DNA of 34,270 bases, from assembly GCA_016793885.1 (NCBI GenBank), contig JAEUHE010000071.1, positions 1 to 34,270 on the forward strand. Reading direction: 5' to 3'. The number at the start of each line of letters is the position of its first letter. The stretch's first letter is position 1. The DNA comes from Verrucomicrobiales bacterium. Its GTDB lineage: Bacteria > Verrucomicrobiota > Verrucomicrobiia > Limisphaerales > UBA11320. The notes beneath the pieces are model-generated. The model was not told the origin of the DNA and did not search any database. It worked only from the letters and a program-made list of their open reading frames with translations. Positions 1 to 7,917 of the stretch are shown here, piece after piece. The translations under genes were made by a program, and so were the position numbers.

Positions 1-99
1 ACCTCTTACGATGATGAGTTGTATCTAAAACAGCTCGAACAACGCAAAGCTCCCATCGCAAAACGCGCTCGCCAGATCGCTCAAGAAATGGCGGCCTAA
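1..99 (+). CDS. 3' end of an unidentified gene (partial)
   Basis: An open frame enters from the left edge and ends at TAA 97-99. It encodes the last 32 residues of a protein, ending QIAQEMAA. The tail is rich in Lys, Arg, Gln and Glu and looks like a charged amphipathic helix. No family can be named from so short a fragment. It converges on the minus-strand gene that ends at 200; the roughly 100 bp between them show no clear terminator. Confidence 0.55.
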   Translation, partial: TSYDDELYLKQLEQRKAPIAKRARQIAQEMAA

Positions 100-199
100 C
101 CTAAAAAATACCTTGATTGGTTCACCTCAGCTGTTGGCTAATGTCTCTGAACCCTGCGGGTTCGGGCTCCGATCGCCCACTGAGAAATGCCCGCCCCGT

Positions 200-1069
200 T
201 TACGGTCTGGGCTCAACCCACTGGAGCTGACTGACGACCGGATCATGATCGGAGGAACCCTTCGAGATCACCTGGGAAGAAATCGTCCGAAACTGGGAGG
301 TATGAAATAGATAATCGATCCGAAATCCCATCCCCATGCTGGCTCGCTGATCTCGCCAGGTGGGCATTTCATCCGGCTTCTCGTGGACGCTCGCCAGACT
401 ATCAGTCCAGCCCTGAGCCTTCAGAAAGGCTTGGGCCGGACCGAAGGAGAAGCTGTTGAAATCCCCCATCAGCAGGCGGGGCCCCATCCCTTGAAAAGCG
501 GCGTGCACTCGCCGGATCTCGCGATCCTGTATTTCTCCGGCCTTTTGAAATCCCGCCAAAATACCCGGCAGGGAAACGAGTCCCGCCACCTGAGGGGTCC
601 GCAGATGTACATTGGCGAACTCGATCGACACCTTCATCCCAGCGGGAGTCACCCGCGCGAGCAAGGCCCCCCGCATCCCGTTCTCGGCCGGGAGGAAGCG
701 AACGTCCTCCAGAGGCCAGCGCGAGAGCACCCCGAAGCCACCCGATCCCTTGGCGGTCTGGTAAACCTGATGCGGGTAGAGGGTCGCCAAGTCGGCCCGC
801 AGCCTTTGCTCGATCCGTGGGGTGGTCTCCTGCAGACACACCAGCCCAGCGTCCAAACCACGCACCATCTCCAGCAACACGTTCAGGTTGGTGTTCCGAT
901 AAAGAACGTTGTAGGTAGCCACCGTCAGCACGGGCTTCACCCCGGGAGCCACCACCGCCGCCCGAAGCGGGCTCGCGAGAGGCAGCAGGAGGCCAAGAAC
1001 GACCAGCGCCCATGGAAGACGCCCCGCCAATTGCGGCTCGATCCAGGCGGCAGTCAGGCGGAAGCTCAT
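200..1069 (-). CDS. Endonuclease/exonuclease/phosphatase family protein
   Basis: A 289-residue protein with the EEP (DNase I-like) fold. Residues 20-38 form a hydrophobic N-terminal segment, a signal peptide or membrane anchor, so the domain probably acts outside the cytoplasm. The metal and catalytic motifs appear in family order: ATYNVLYRN (about 51-59, with the conserved Asn), LQET (79-82, metal-binding Glu), MGDFNS near the middle, and SSDHDPVV at the C-terminus (the SDHxP motif). The family hydrolyses phosphodiesters in nucleic acids, phospholipids or inositol phosphates; the substrate cannot be told from sequence. Its ATG overlaps the TGA of the upstream NfeD gene by four bases (ATGA), so the two are probably translated as a coupled pair. 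An envelope role is inferred from the leader and the partner. Confidence 0.88.
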   Translation of the reverse strand: MSFRLTAAWIEPQLAGRLPWALVVLGLLLPLASPLRAAVVAPGVKPVLTVATYNVLYRNTNLNVLLEMVRGLDAGLVCLQETTPRIEQRLRADLATLYPHQVYQTAKGSGGFGVLSRWPLEDVRFLPAENGMRGALLARVTPAGMKVSIEFANVHLRTPQVAGLVSLPGILAGFQKAGEIQDREIRRVHAAFQGMGPRLLMGDFNSFSFGPAQAFLKAQGWTDSLASVHEKPDEMPTWRDQRASMGMGFRIDYLFHTSQFRTISSQVISKGSSDHDPVVSQLQWVEPRP

Positions 1070-2505
1070 ACCACCCGCTCCACCGTAACCTCAACGCCAC
1101 TGAAACCCACCACCTTGATTCTCTCCCCCTTGTCGATCATCTCCCCCCGGCTCAGAGCATCGCAAAGGTCATCGCCGAGCAGAACCTTCCCGCCGGGACG
1201 CAAGGCAGTCAGGGTCACACCTTCCCGCCCCAGAAGCTGCGCCCTCCTCTGGGCCAGCAATTCCTCGGTCTGCATCCCACTGCCCACCGGAGAGCCCGCC
1301 GCTCGGTACAGCGCCGTCTGGGGCAGAAAGCGGGCCAGCGCCAGCACGCCCATCACGGTGACCAACGTGGCGAGCAGCAACGTATTCAGAGGGCGAAGCA
1401 GAACATCCCCCTGAGGAAAGACGGGCAGCAGCCCATCGGGCCGCGGATAGGCATCCACCACCGCCATCACGACCGCCAGAACCATCATGCCCGCCCCCAG
1501 CAGCCCAACCACCAGGGTGCCGGGAAAGAAGAAAAACTCCACGACTACCAAGGCCAAGCCGAGAAAGAAAATTACCACCCAACTGGCCCCGGACAGACCC
1601 GCCAGGTAGCCACCCAGAAAATACAGGGCAAACGCCGTGCCGCCGATGATGCCCGGGAGCCCGAACCCGGGAGCCTTAAACTCCAAGTAAACGCCGATCA
1701 CACCGATTGCCAGCAGCAGGGAACTGACCATTTGGCTGCTGAGGAAGGAGCCCACCTGTTCCCATCCAGTGGGTTCCACCATCACTCGCTCTGCAGAACC
1801 ATAGCCGGTGCCGATCAGCAAATCCGCCAGCGAAGGATAGGTGCCGGCCGACAACAAGGGCTTGGAGGACGCTCCGTACCGCTTCTCAGCCCCCCGACTC
1901 GTCAGCGTGAGCAGTTCTCCCTGCCGATTGAGCACCTCGCCTTCGATCACCAGCTCCTTGGTTCTCCGGATCATGGCCTCCGCCACGTCCACATTATGCC
2001 CATTCTTCTCCGCACTGGCACGCACCAGAGCTGCGGTGGCGCTGATCATCTTGGCCTCCGCTGCTTCAGAAACCTTTTCGGCACCACCGCCCGCCCCCAC
2101 CATGATGGGAGCGGCAGCCCCGATGACCGCCTCAGGCGCCATGTAGATCTGCTGCGTCGCAAAGGAGATGAAGGCACCGGCCGAGAAGGCTTTCCGGTTC
2201 ACGTAGGTCATTGTTTTGCCCGGAAACTGATTCAAAATCTGAATAATCTCCTCGGTCTTGTCGACCCTGCCTCCGTTCGTCTCCATATCCAAAACCAACA
2301 ACTCGGCCTTGTCCTCAATGGCCTGCTTTACCCCACGCCGGATCAAAAAGACCAAGGCCGTACCAATTTCCTCACGGACCGGAATGACATAGACCTTCCG
2401 TGCGCCCGTGTCTGACGGGGGAGACTGCTTCGTCTCCGAAGCTGGCGCCGCCCCCAAACCCCAGATTTGGAGGAGGAATCCCAAGGTGAGAATCAAGCGG
2501 TGCAT
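1066..2505 (-). CDS. NfeD-type membrane serine protease (ClpP-class)
   Basis: A 479-residue long-form NfeD protein. Residues 1-20 form a signal peptide. A ClpP/SppA-like protease domain follows (about 37-200), with the likely nucleophile Ser108 in NRKAFSAGA and a candidate general-base Lys at 144 or 152, as in the Ser-Lys dyad of the archaeal stomatin protease. Several membrane segments follow (about 250-390). The C-terminal 60 residues are the OB-like NfeD soluble domain, ending GVEVTVERVV. NfeD proteins usually act on stomatin-like proteins in membrane microdomains; no stomatin gene is seen here. The frame is open upstream to 2802, but that would overlap purH and lacks family similarity, so ATG 2505 directly before the signal peptide was chosen. 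It is coupled to the downstream EEP gene by an ATGA overlap. Confidence 0.9.
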   Translation of the reverse strand: MHRLILTLGFLLQIWGLGAAPASETKQSPPSDTGARKVYVIPVREEIGTALVFLIRRGVKQAIEDKAELLVLDMETNGGRVDKTEEIIQILNQFPGKTMTYVNRKAFSAGAFISFATQQIYMAPEAVIGAAAPIMVGAGGGAEKVSEAAEAKMISATAALVRASAEKNGHNVDVAEAMIRRTKELVIEGEVLNRQGELLTLTSRGAEKRYGASSKPLLSAGTYPSLADLLIGTGYGSAERVMVEPTGWEQVGSFLSSQMVSSLLLAIGVIGVYLEFKAPGFGLPGIIGGTAFALYFLGGYLAGLSGASWVVIFFLGLALVVVEFFFFPGTLVVGLLGAGMMVLAVVMAVVDAYPRPDGLLPVFPQGDVLLRPLNTLLLATLVTVMGVLALARFLPQTALYRAAGSPVGSGMQTEELLAQRRAQLLGREGVTLTALRPGGKVLLGDDLCDALSRGEMIDKGERIKVVGFSGVEVTVERVV

Positions 2506-2594
2506 CGCCAGAAACCTATAGCGTGCCCCAGCCTTCGGGCAATAGCGGGATGATCGTTTCGTGAATCGAGGCGTTACTACTCTTTTGAATCCCA

Positions 2595-2641
2595 TCCGAC
2601 TCCGTGTGCTCCGCGTATTCCGTGGGCCAAACTCTTCCTTG
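2595..2641 (+). repeat. Intergenic repeat, 'CTCCGTGTG-TCCGTGGG' family, copy a
   Basis: This copy lies in the 231 bp divergent interval between the NfeD gene and purH. It matches 15196-15233 closely (TCCGACTCCGTGTG, then TTCCGTGGG, then ACTCTTCCTTG) except for about 9 extra bases here. A third, inverted copy is at 15110-15138. Weaker similarity to the 15.2 kb copy continues to about 2684, and the tail here ends in a 9 bp stem (2676-2684 with 2709-2717). It does not appear to be coding. Confidence 0.7.
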
Positions 2642-2696
2642 AAATGAACCCAAGCCTTCCCTTCAGGCCCTCCAGGAGCCGGACGCCGGATTCGGA

Positions 2697-2726
2697 TTGA
2701 CGTTGCAGGTCCGGCTCGAGATTTTA
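2697..2726 (+). promoter_or_regulatory. Possible purH promoter
   Basis: TTGACG at 2697-2702 resembles a -35 box, and 18 bp later ATTTTA at 2721-2726 is a poor -10. The -10 would lie only about 10 bp before the purH ATG at 2737, implying an almost leaderless mRNA. No Shine-Dalgarno sequence is visible. This is weak evidence. Confidence 0.2.
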
Positions 2727-2736
2727 CTGCCCGCAT

Positions 2737-4290
2737 ATGCCGAAAATCACACGCGCCCTGCTCTCCGTCTCCGATAAAACGGGTCTGGTTCCGTTTGCCC
2801 AAACCCTGGCCCAGGCCGGGGTCGAGTTGATCTCCACCGGAGGAACGGCGCAGGCTTTACGGTCTGCGGGCCTGACGGTCAAGGACTTGAGCGACCACAC
2901 CGGATTTCCGGAGATGTTGGACGGGCGGGTCAAGACGCTCCATCCCAAGGTCCATGGCGGTTTGCTGTACCTGCGCGGCAACGCCGTTCATGAGGAAACG
3001 GCAAAGCGCCACGATATCCCCCCGATCGATCTGGTTGTCGTCAATCTCTACCCCTTCGAGAAAACGGTCGCCAAGCCGGGAGTCGCCCTGCATGAGGCCA
3101 TCGAGAACATCGATATCGGAGGACCTTCCATGCTGCGCAGCGCCGCCAAGAATCATGAAAGCGTCACGGTGATCGTGGATCCATCGGACTACGACCGGGT
3201 GGGCGCGGAGGTTCAAGCTTCAGGCGAGACCACGCTGAGTCTGCGTCGCGCGCTGGCGGCCAAGGTCTACGCCCGCACCGCGGCGTACGATGCCGCCATC
3301 GCGAGCCATCTCGCCGCCGCCTTCCAGCTGGAATCTGCCGGCGAAGCCCCAGCCGCCCTGAGCCTGCAGCTGCCGCGGGTCCAAACGCTCCGCTACGGCG
3401 AAAACCCCCATCAAAAAGCCGCGCTGTATGGTCGCTTCAGTGAGTTCTTCGAACAACTGCATGGCAAGGAGCTTTCCTACAACAACATTTTGGATCTGAC
3501 GGCCGCCGCCGCGCTGATCGAGGAATTCGGAAACGAGATTCCAACGGTGAGCATTCTCAAGCACACCAACCCATGCGGCGTCGGCCAAGGTGCCACGCTC
3601 AAGGAGGCCTGGGACAAAGCTTATGCGACCGACAAGCAGGCACCGTTCGGCGGCATTATCGCCACGAACACCCCGCTCGACGAGGCCTGCGCCGAAGCCA
3701 TCAGCGAGATCTTCAGCGAGGTCATTGTGGCGCCATCGTTCACGCCCGAAGCGCTGGCGGTGCTGCAGAAGAAGAAGAATCTGCGACTACTCAAGGTCCT
3801 GAAGAGCCCATTGCAGGACTCCGCCGTCGACATTCGGAGCGTGGGGGCCGGCTCCTTGCTCTGGCAACAACGCGACATCCAAAAGGTCGATCGCAACAGT
3901 CTCAAGGTAGTGACACGCCGGGCGCCGACTGAGGCCGAGTTCCAGGCGATGCTCTTCGGATGGCGGATCGTAAAACACGTCAAATCCAACGCGATCGTCT
4001 ACGCGGGTTCCGACCGGACTCTGGGGATCGGGGCTGGACAAATGAGCCGGGTGGACTCCAGCCGGATCGCAGTGTGGAAAGCCGGCGAGGCGGGTCTAGG
4101 TCTGGCGGGCAGCGTGATTTGCAGCGATGCCTTTTTCCCCTTCCCCGACGGCCTGATCGCCGCGGCCAAAGCGGGCGCGACCGCAGCCATTCAGCCCGGC
4201 GGATCCGTGCGGGATGCGGAGGTTATTGCGGCAGCCGATGCGCATAACGTCGCGATGGTGTTCACCGGGTTCCGCCATTTCCGACATTAG
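2737..4290 (+). CDS. purH: Bifunctional AICAR formyltransferase / IMP cyclohydrolase
   Basis: A full-length 517-residue PurH catalysing the last two steps of purine synthesis in the cytoplasm: formylation of AICAR by 10-formyl-THF, then ring closure to IMP. The N-terminal cyclohydrolase (MGS-like) domain shows [38 protein letters not shown] and DIGGPSM. The formyltransferase domain shows RYGENPHQ, the catalytic [27 protein letters not shown] and [12 protein letters not shown]. The C-terminus [10 protein letters not shown]...[13 protein letters not shown]...TGFRHFRH is the family's usual ending. It is a single gene, transcribed divergently from the NfeD gene and convergently with the polysaccharide block. 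Hairpin copy 1 lies 22 bp after the stop codon. Confidence 0.98.
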   Translation: MPKITRALLSVSDKTGLVPFAQTLAQAGVELISTGGTAQALRSAGLTVKDLSDHTGFPEMLDGRVKTLHPKVHGGLLYLRGNAVHEETAKRHDIPPIDLVVVNLYPFEKTVAKPGVALHEAIENIDIGGPSMLRSAAKNHESVTVIVDPSDYDRVGAEVQASGETTLSLRRALAAKVYARTAAYDAAIASHLAAAFQLESAGEAPAALSLQLPRVQTLRYGENPHQKAALYGRFSEFFEQLHGKELSYNNILDLTAAAALIEEFGNEIPTVSILKHTNPCGVGQGATLKEAWDKAYATDKQAPFGGIIATNTPLDEACAEAISEIFSEVIVAPSFTPEALAVLQKKKNLRLLKVLKSPLQDSAVDIRSVGAGSLLWQQRDIQKVDRNSLKVVTRRAPTEAEFQAMLFGWRIVKHVKSNAIVYAGSDRTLGIGAGQMSRVDSSRIAVWKAGEAGLGLAGSVICSDAFFPFPDGLIAAAKAGATAAIQPGGSVRDAEVIAAADAHNVAMVFTGFRHFRH

Positions 4291-4311
4291 CACGCAGTCG
4301 GACTTGTGGCC

Positions 4312-4332
4312 ACCCCGACTCGGAGTCGGGGT
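4312..4332 (+). repeat. GACTCSGAGTC hairpin, copy 1 (9 bp stem)
   Basis: The arms are 4312-4320 (ACCCCGACT) and 4324-4332, around a CGG loop. The right flank (GGGGTATTCGCTAGC) still resembles the longer arm of copy 3, but the left flank no longer pairs, so this copy seems to have lost its outer stem on one side. It lies 22 bp after the purH stop, where it could act as a transcript-end hairpin. No T-run follows. Confidence 0.75.
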
Positions 4333-4468
4333 ATTCGCTAGCAGGAAGGATGAAACGCGGAGGTGCGGAGACGCACTGACGCGGGCGGAGCGGGACGACG
4401 GCGTTCATAAGGTTCACGTCCGTTTTTGGGAGGTGTATGAGTCGTCTACCCTCCGGCACGCAGTGCCT

Positions 4469-4515
4469 TCCAGCAGCAAAGACCCCGACTCCGAGTCGGG
4501 GTCTTTGCTGCTGGA
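4469..4515 (+). repeat. GACTCSGAGTC hairpin, copy 2 (22 bp stem)
   Basis: A perfect inverted repeat with arms 4469-4490 and 4494-4515 and the loop CCG. It ends one base before the stop codon of the FHA gene (4517-4519, minus strand), so it would form at the 3' end of the polysaccharide operon mRNA. A small hairpin GGCAC-GCA-GTGCC (4455-4467) adjoins it. It could serve as a terminator or an RNA-stabilising end, but there is no U-tract. Confidence 0.85.
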
Positions 4516-4516
4516 C

Positions 4517-4915
4517 TCACAACTCGGCGATGACCAGCCGGTAGAGCCAGATGGCTTGACCGATCCAGACCGCAGCGATCAGCGCCCACGTTACTCCTTC
4601 CATAAGCCCCAGGCGTTTCTGCTTAGGGGCGCTGATCCAACAGGTAAACTCCAGGCCGCCACAGCGAATCGAATCTCCGTTGCGGATCCGGGCCGAGGCA
4701 ACGGGAGTGCCGTTGATCAAAACCGAGGCATCGCGCTGTGCCAGAATTTGAAATCCGTCCTTCGGGTCCAGAGTGAGGCGAGCATGATCCTCCCAAACCC
4801 CGGGGTCCGAGCTGACGAGATCGGCTTTCTGAGATCGTCCGATGGAAAAAGGAAATCGGCGGGCTGAGATGACTCGACCCGCCGCATTTCCCGAAAGAAT
4901 CTTGAAGTTAAGCAC
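4517..4915 (-). CDS. Small FHA-domain membrane protein
   Basis: A 132-residue protein. Residues 3-95 form a forkhead-associated (FHA) domain, the phosphothreonine-binding fold: FSIGRSQKADL (23-33, with the conserved Gly-Arg), a WEDHARL strand with His44 in the place of the usual S-x-x-H, INGT (68-71, the conserved Asn-Gly) and GDSIRCGG. Residues 108-130 form one membrane helix, so the FHA domain is probably tethered to the inner membrane. It is the last gene of the polysaccharide block, 12 bp after the export lipoprotein, with AGGA 7-8 bp before its GTG start. An FHA domain next to a Wzc-type kinase suggests a phosphorylation-dependent regulator. Wzc phosphorylates tyrosine, so the partner may instead be an unseen Ser/Thr kinase. 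The function is inferred. Confidence 0.82.
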   Translation of the reverse strand: MLNFKILSGNAAGRVISARRFPFSIGRSQKADLVSSDPGVWEDHARLTLDPKDGFQILAQRDASVLINGTPVASARIRNGDSIRCGGLEFTCWISAPKQKRLGLMEGVTWALIAAVWIGQAIWLYRLVIAEL

Positions 4916-4927
4916 TCGCGAATCCTG

Positions 4928-5548
4928 CTACCAGGCACGCTTCGGAACGTTAATCGAATCTCCCGGATAGACGGGCAGGTCGAGGGTGTGATCCTGAAGG
5001 GCCTTTACGCAGTTGATAATGTACTGCTGACCATTCACGCGACGCAGGGTTACCTTTTTCTTATAGGCAAACTCGGTGAAGCCGCCGGCCGAGTCAATCG
5101 CCTGCAGCACCGTGATACCACTGGCGTAGAACTGCCGATTGGGAGAGCGAACCTCGCCGCCCACGAAGAAGAAACGCTCCTCGTTCTTGACCGAGATGGT
5201 CACACGCCGGAAGTACCTCGGCACATAGGAAGCTTCGATGGTCTGCTGCAGTTGACCGGCAGTCTTGCCGGCCGCCTGAATCTTAACACCCAGGTGCAGC
5301 ATGATCGAACCGTCATCCTTGACGCGGTCCTTGAAATCCGCGAGTCCAGGAGGAGGCAGGTCTGAGAACGTCACGGTGAGCAGGTCCCCGGGACGAATCA
5401 ACTCCACCAACCCGGCCTCGGCGGGAGCGTGCGGCGGCTGGCCGGAGGCACCGTTCGTCGACGAGGAGGTCGAGGAACTGGTCGCGCAACCGCTTAACAA
5501 CAGACCCACCATCGCCAGACCGATCCAAATTTTTTGAAAAACTTTCAT
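4928..5548 (-). CDS. Wza-like polysaccharide export lipoprotein
   Basis: A 206-residue lipoprotein. ATG 5548 gives a clean lipoprotein signal ending LLLSGC with the lipidated Cys21; an in-frame TTG at 5572 would add 8 residues and is less likely. A Ser/Thr-rich linker is followed by the Poly_export (PES) domain, starting LIRPGDLLTVTFSDLP and ending with the RYFRRVTISV strand. A single SLBB-like domain follows (FFVGGEVRSPNRQFY...GITVLQAIDSAGGFTEFA). It lacks the long C-terminal barrel helix of E. coli Wza and ends soon after YPGDSINVPKRAW, as in short export proteins that need a separate outer-membrane pore. The beta-barrel encoded at 7918-9174 is the obvious partner. It acts at the outer membrane in export of capsule or exopolysaccharide. 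Confidence 0.92.
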   Translation of the reverse strand: MKVFQKIWIGLAMVGLLLSGCATSSSTSSSTNGASGQPPHAPAEAGLVELIRPGDLLTVTFSDLPPPGLADFKDRVKDDGSIMLHLGVKIQAAGKTAGQLQQTIEASYVPRYFRRVTISVKNEERFFFVGGEVRSPNRQFYASGITVLQAIDSAGGFTEFAYKKKVTLRRVNGQQYIINCVKALQDHTLDLPVYPGDSINVPKRAW

Positions 5549-5651
5549 GTCCAAAAATCCCTTGTCGTTCAACCTTCTTCAATTCACCGCTATCTACCCG
5601 GCCGGCCGAAGCCTGAAAGCTTCGCACCGGCATCGCCCTGGCCAAGCCGCT

Positions 5652-7835
5652 TCAATACTTGGTCTTCACCTCGCCACCATCGTCATCCGATGAACCTCCA
5701 CCGGACTTCTGCGAAGAGGCCAAAGCACCCGGCTTCGCCACGGCATCCTCGGACTTCGAGTAATAGTCGTAGTAGTAGCCGCTGTAGTAGTAGTAGTTCT
5801 CGTCCTGGCTCATGTTGATGTTGTTGAGGACGATTCCCAGGAGGTTGCCACCCACCTTCTCGATCATCTGCTTGGCGCGGATGGTCATCGGCTGCGGATA
5901 GCGGCGGTATTGGATGACTTGCAAGACCATGTCGACCTCGCTGGCGAGAATCGAGGCATCGCTCACACCCATGATCGGCGGAGAGTCGAAGAAGACGAAA
6001 TCGTAACGCAGCTTAAGCTCGCGAATCAGTTCCTTCATCGCCATCGAGCTGATGATGCCCATCGAACTGCTGGGCAGCTTGCCGCTGGGCATGAAGTCCA
6101 GAGTCGGGCAGCCCGTCGTCTGAATCACTTCCTCCAAAGTATTCTGCTTCAGCAGGTAGTTGGTCAGCCCCGGGGAGTTGGCGAGCTTCAGCAGTTTGTG
6201 AATGCTCGGGCGGCGTAGATCGGAATCAACCACCAATACGCGCGCGCCGTTTTGCGCAAAGATCGTGGCCAGGTTGAACAGCGTCGTGGACTTTCCTTCA
6301 CCGGCACCACCGCTCAGCACGGTCAATGTGCTGGACTTGGCTTCCTTGCGGGAGAAGAGAACATTCGTGCGCAGCACCCGATAGGCTTCCGCATGCGGGC
6401 TGTCCGGCCCTTCTTCCAAAAGCGAACCCACGTTCTGCGGGATGACGCCCAGGACAGGAGCCTGCAGCGCCCGCTCCACGTCGTCGATGGTTTTGACGCT
6501 GGTGTCAAGATACTCGATGAAGAACGCCAGGCCGACACCCAGGATGATGCCGAACACCACGCCCAGAGCGATGTTCAAAGGTTTGTTGGGACGGCTCGCC
6601 CGAAAGGCCGGCTGAGCGTGATCCACTACTGAAACGATGCCAACGCGGTCGATCTTGGCGTCCACCTTCTCGCTGGTGATCTTCTTCATCATCGTCTCAC
6701 GGAATTCCTTCAGCTTCTCCAGATCCCGCTTTTCAGCAAAGTAAGGAGCCCGGCGGATCGCAGTTTCGATGTCGGTCTTCTTGGTGGATTCAACCTCCTG
6801 AACGTAGCTCTCATACTTGGCTTGAGCGGCGGCAGTCCTGACGCGCAAGCCCTCAATGATGCCTTCCAGGCGTTCGTTGACTTGGTCGTTCATGCGGGCG
6901 AGCACACCCTTCATACGAATGACGTCGGGATGCTCCCCGGAGAAGGTTTCGATCAGATCCGCCAACTTCTGCTCCGCATCAGCCTGACGCTCGAGAAGGC
7001 TTTGAAGATGCGGATCCGGCGAGGCGGTAAGTACCGCGGTCTTGAACTCAGCCCGGGTGAGATTGGTCAAACTGGCATACAGGGTGAGATGCTGCTGAAA
7101 CTCCGCCTGCGCCTCAATGCGTCGACTTTCCAGAATCCGGAGGATCTCGGGCTCAGGAACGGTGGTGCTCCAGAATCCGCGCTCGTCCGAATCGGGAATC
7201 TTGAGCTCTATCTTCAGGTCGGAAACCTTCTTGGTCTTCGCCTCGATTTCCTTGGTCAGCTTGTCCGCCTCAATCTCCAGCTTCTCGATGCCGCGCTGGG
7301 AAGTCTCGGTCAGGTTTCGAATTCGGCTCGCGGTATAGACGCTGGCCACCGCGTTCGCGATGTCCGCCGCCTCGCCCTTGTCCTGGTCCTCCACACGAAT
7401 CTCAATGATACTGGTGTTGCGGTACTGTTCGACATCAATTTGGCGCTTGAGCAAGGCGTAGGTAACCTCCGTCGGCAACTCCTGGTCCACCTTTTGGCGC
7501 TCCGCCCATCGCTTGTTGAGATTCCGATTGGTGATCACGGGGTAGAGGATCGACTTGGACTTCAGAACCTCAAACTCCGTCTGAATCCAGTAAGGATCAT
7601 ACCCCGAGGACTGCATGCTGTAATTCAGCGTAGAAACGTCGGGCGCCTCCTTCTCGACGCGGATGCGCACGACGCTCTCATACTGCGGAGGCAGAATGAA
7701 AGTAACCAAGGTGGTGGTGATCGAAACTAGCAGGAATACCGCCAGGATGACCGTTTTTCGGATGCGAATGATCCGCCAATAGTCCAAAAAGTGAAGGTTG
7801 GACTCTGGCGCATCGAATGTCTTTTGGTTTTCCAT
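5652..7835 (-). CDS. Wzc-like polysaccharide co-polymerase / tyrosine autokinase
   Basis: A 727-residue fused Wzz plus BY-kinase protein. The Wzz domain runs from about residue 12, with TM1 26-48 and the conserved PPQYES at 49-54, through a long periplasmic coiled coil (180-395), to TM2 at 422-443. The cytoplasmic kinase has Walker A GGAGEGKST (509-517), Walker A' DSDLRRP (537-543) and Walker B FVFFDSPP (613-620). A C-terminal tyrosine cluster at 681-692 (nine Tyr in twelve residues) is the expected autophosphorylation site. The last 20 residues form a Ser/Gly/Asp-rich tail. The family controls chain length and assembles with the Wza-type exporter through cycles of Tyr phosphorylation. It lies between the barrel and export lipoprotein genes. 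No separate Wzb-type phosphatase is seen in the window. Confidence 0.95.
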   Translation of the reverse strand: MENQKTFDAPESNLHFLDYWRIIRIRKTVILAVFLLVSITTTLVTFILPPQYESVVRIRVEKEAPDVSTLNYSMQSSGYDPYWIQTEFEVLKSKSILYPVITNRNLNKRWAERQKVDQELPTEVTYALLKRQIDVEQYRNTSIIEIRVEDQDKGEAADIANAVASVYTASRIRNLTETSQRGIEKLEIEADKLTKEIEAKTKKVSDLKIELKIPDSDERGFWSTTVPEPEILRILESRRIEAQAEFQQHLTLYASLTNLTRAEFKTAVLTASPDPHLQSLLERQADAEQKLADLIETFSGEHPDVIRMKGVLARMNDQVNERLEGIIEGLRVRTAAAQAKYESYVQEVESTKKTDIETAIRRAPYFAEKRDLEKLKEFRETMMKKITSEKVDAKIDRVGIVSVVDHAQPAFRASRPNKPLNIALGVVFGIILGVGLAFFIEYLDTSVKTIDDVERALQAPVLGVIPQNVGSLLEEGPDSPHAEAYRVLRTNVLFSRKEAKSSTLTVLSGGAGEGKSTTLFNLATIFAQNGARVLVVDSDLRRPSIHKLLKLANSPGLTNYLLKQNTLEEVIQTTGCPTLDFMPSGKLPSSSMGIISSMAMKELIRELKLRYDFVFFDSPPIMGVSDASILASEVDMVLQVIQYRRYPQPMTIRAKQMIEKVGGNLLGIVLNNINMSQDENYYYYSGYYYDYYSKSEDAVAKPGALASSQKSGGGSSDDDGGEVKTKY

Positions 7836-7853
7836 ACTTCAATCAAACGAGAC

Positions 7854-7866
7854 TAGGGTGACCCTA
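7854..7866 (-). promoter_or_regulatory. Small inverted repeat before the wzc-like gene
   Basis: TAGGGT-G-ACCCTA forms a 6 bp stem about 19 bp before the kinase start codon, in the 82 bp gap after the barrel gene. It could be an operator half-site pair or an mRNA hairpin modulating expression between the two genes. Nothing else supports it. Confidence 0.2.
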
Positions 7867-7917
7867 ACACCCAGTTTCTCATAAATCCACCGAGGTTACT
7901 TCAGGGGCAAAAAATGC

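Noticed and set aside
383..2415. Long plus-strand frames (343 and 467 codons) across the EEP and NfeD genes
   Set aside because: Their products are His/Gln/Arg/Pro-rich with no family motifs, and they are antisense to two well-supported proteins.
2506..2802. N-terminal extension of the NfeD frame
   Set aside because: It overlaps the purH start and a non-coding repeat, and it precedes a perfectly good signal peptide at ATG 2505.
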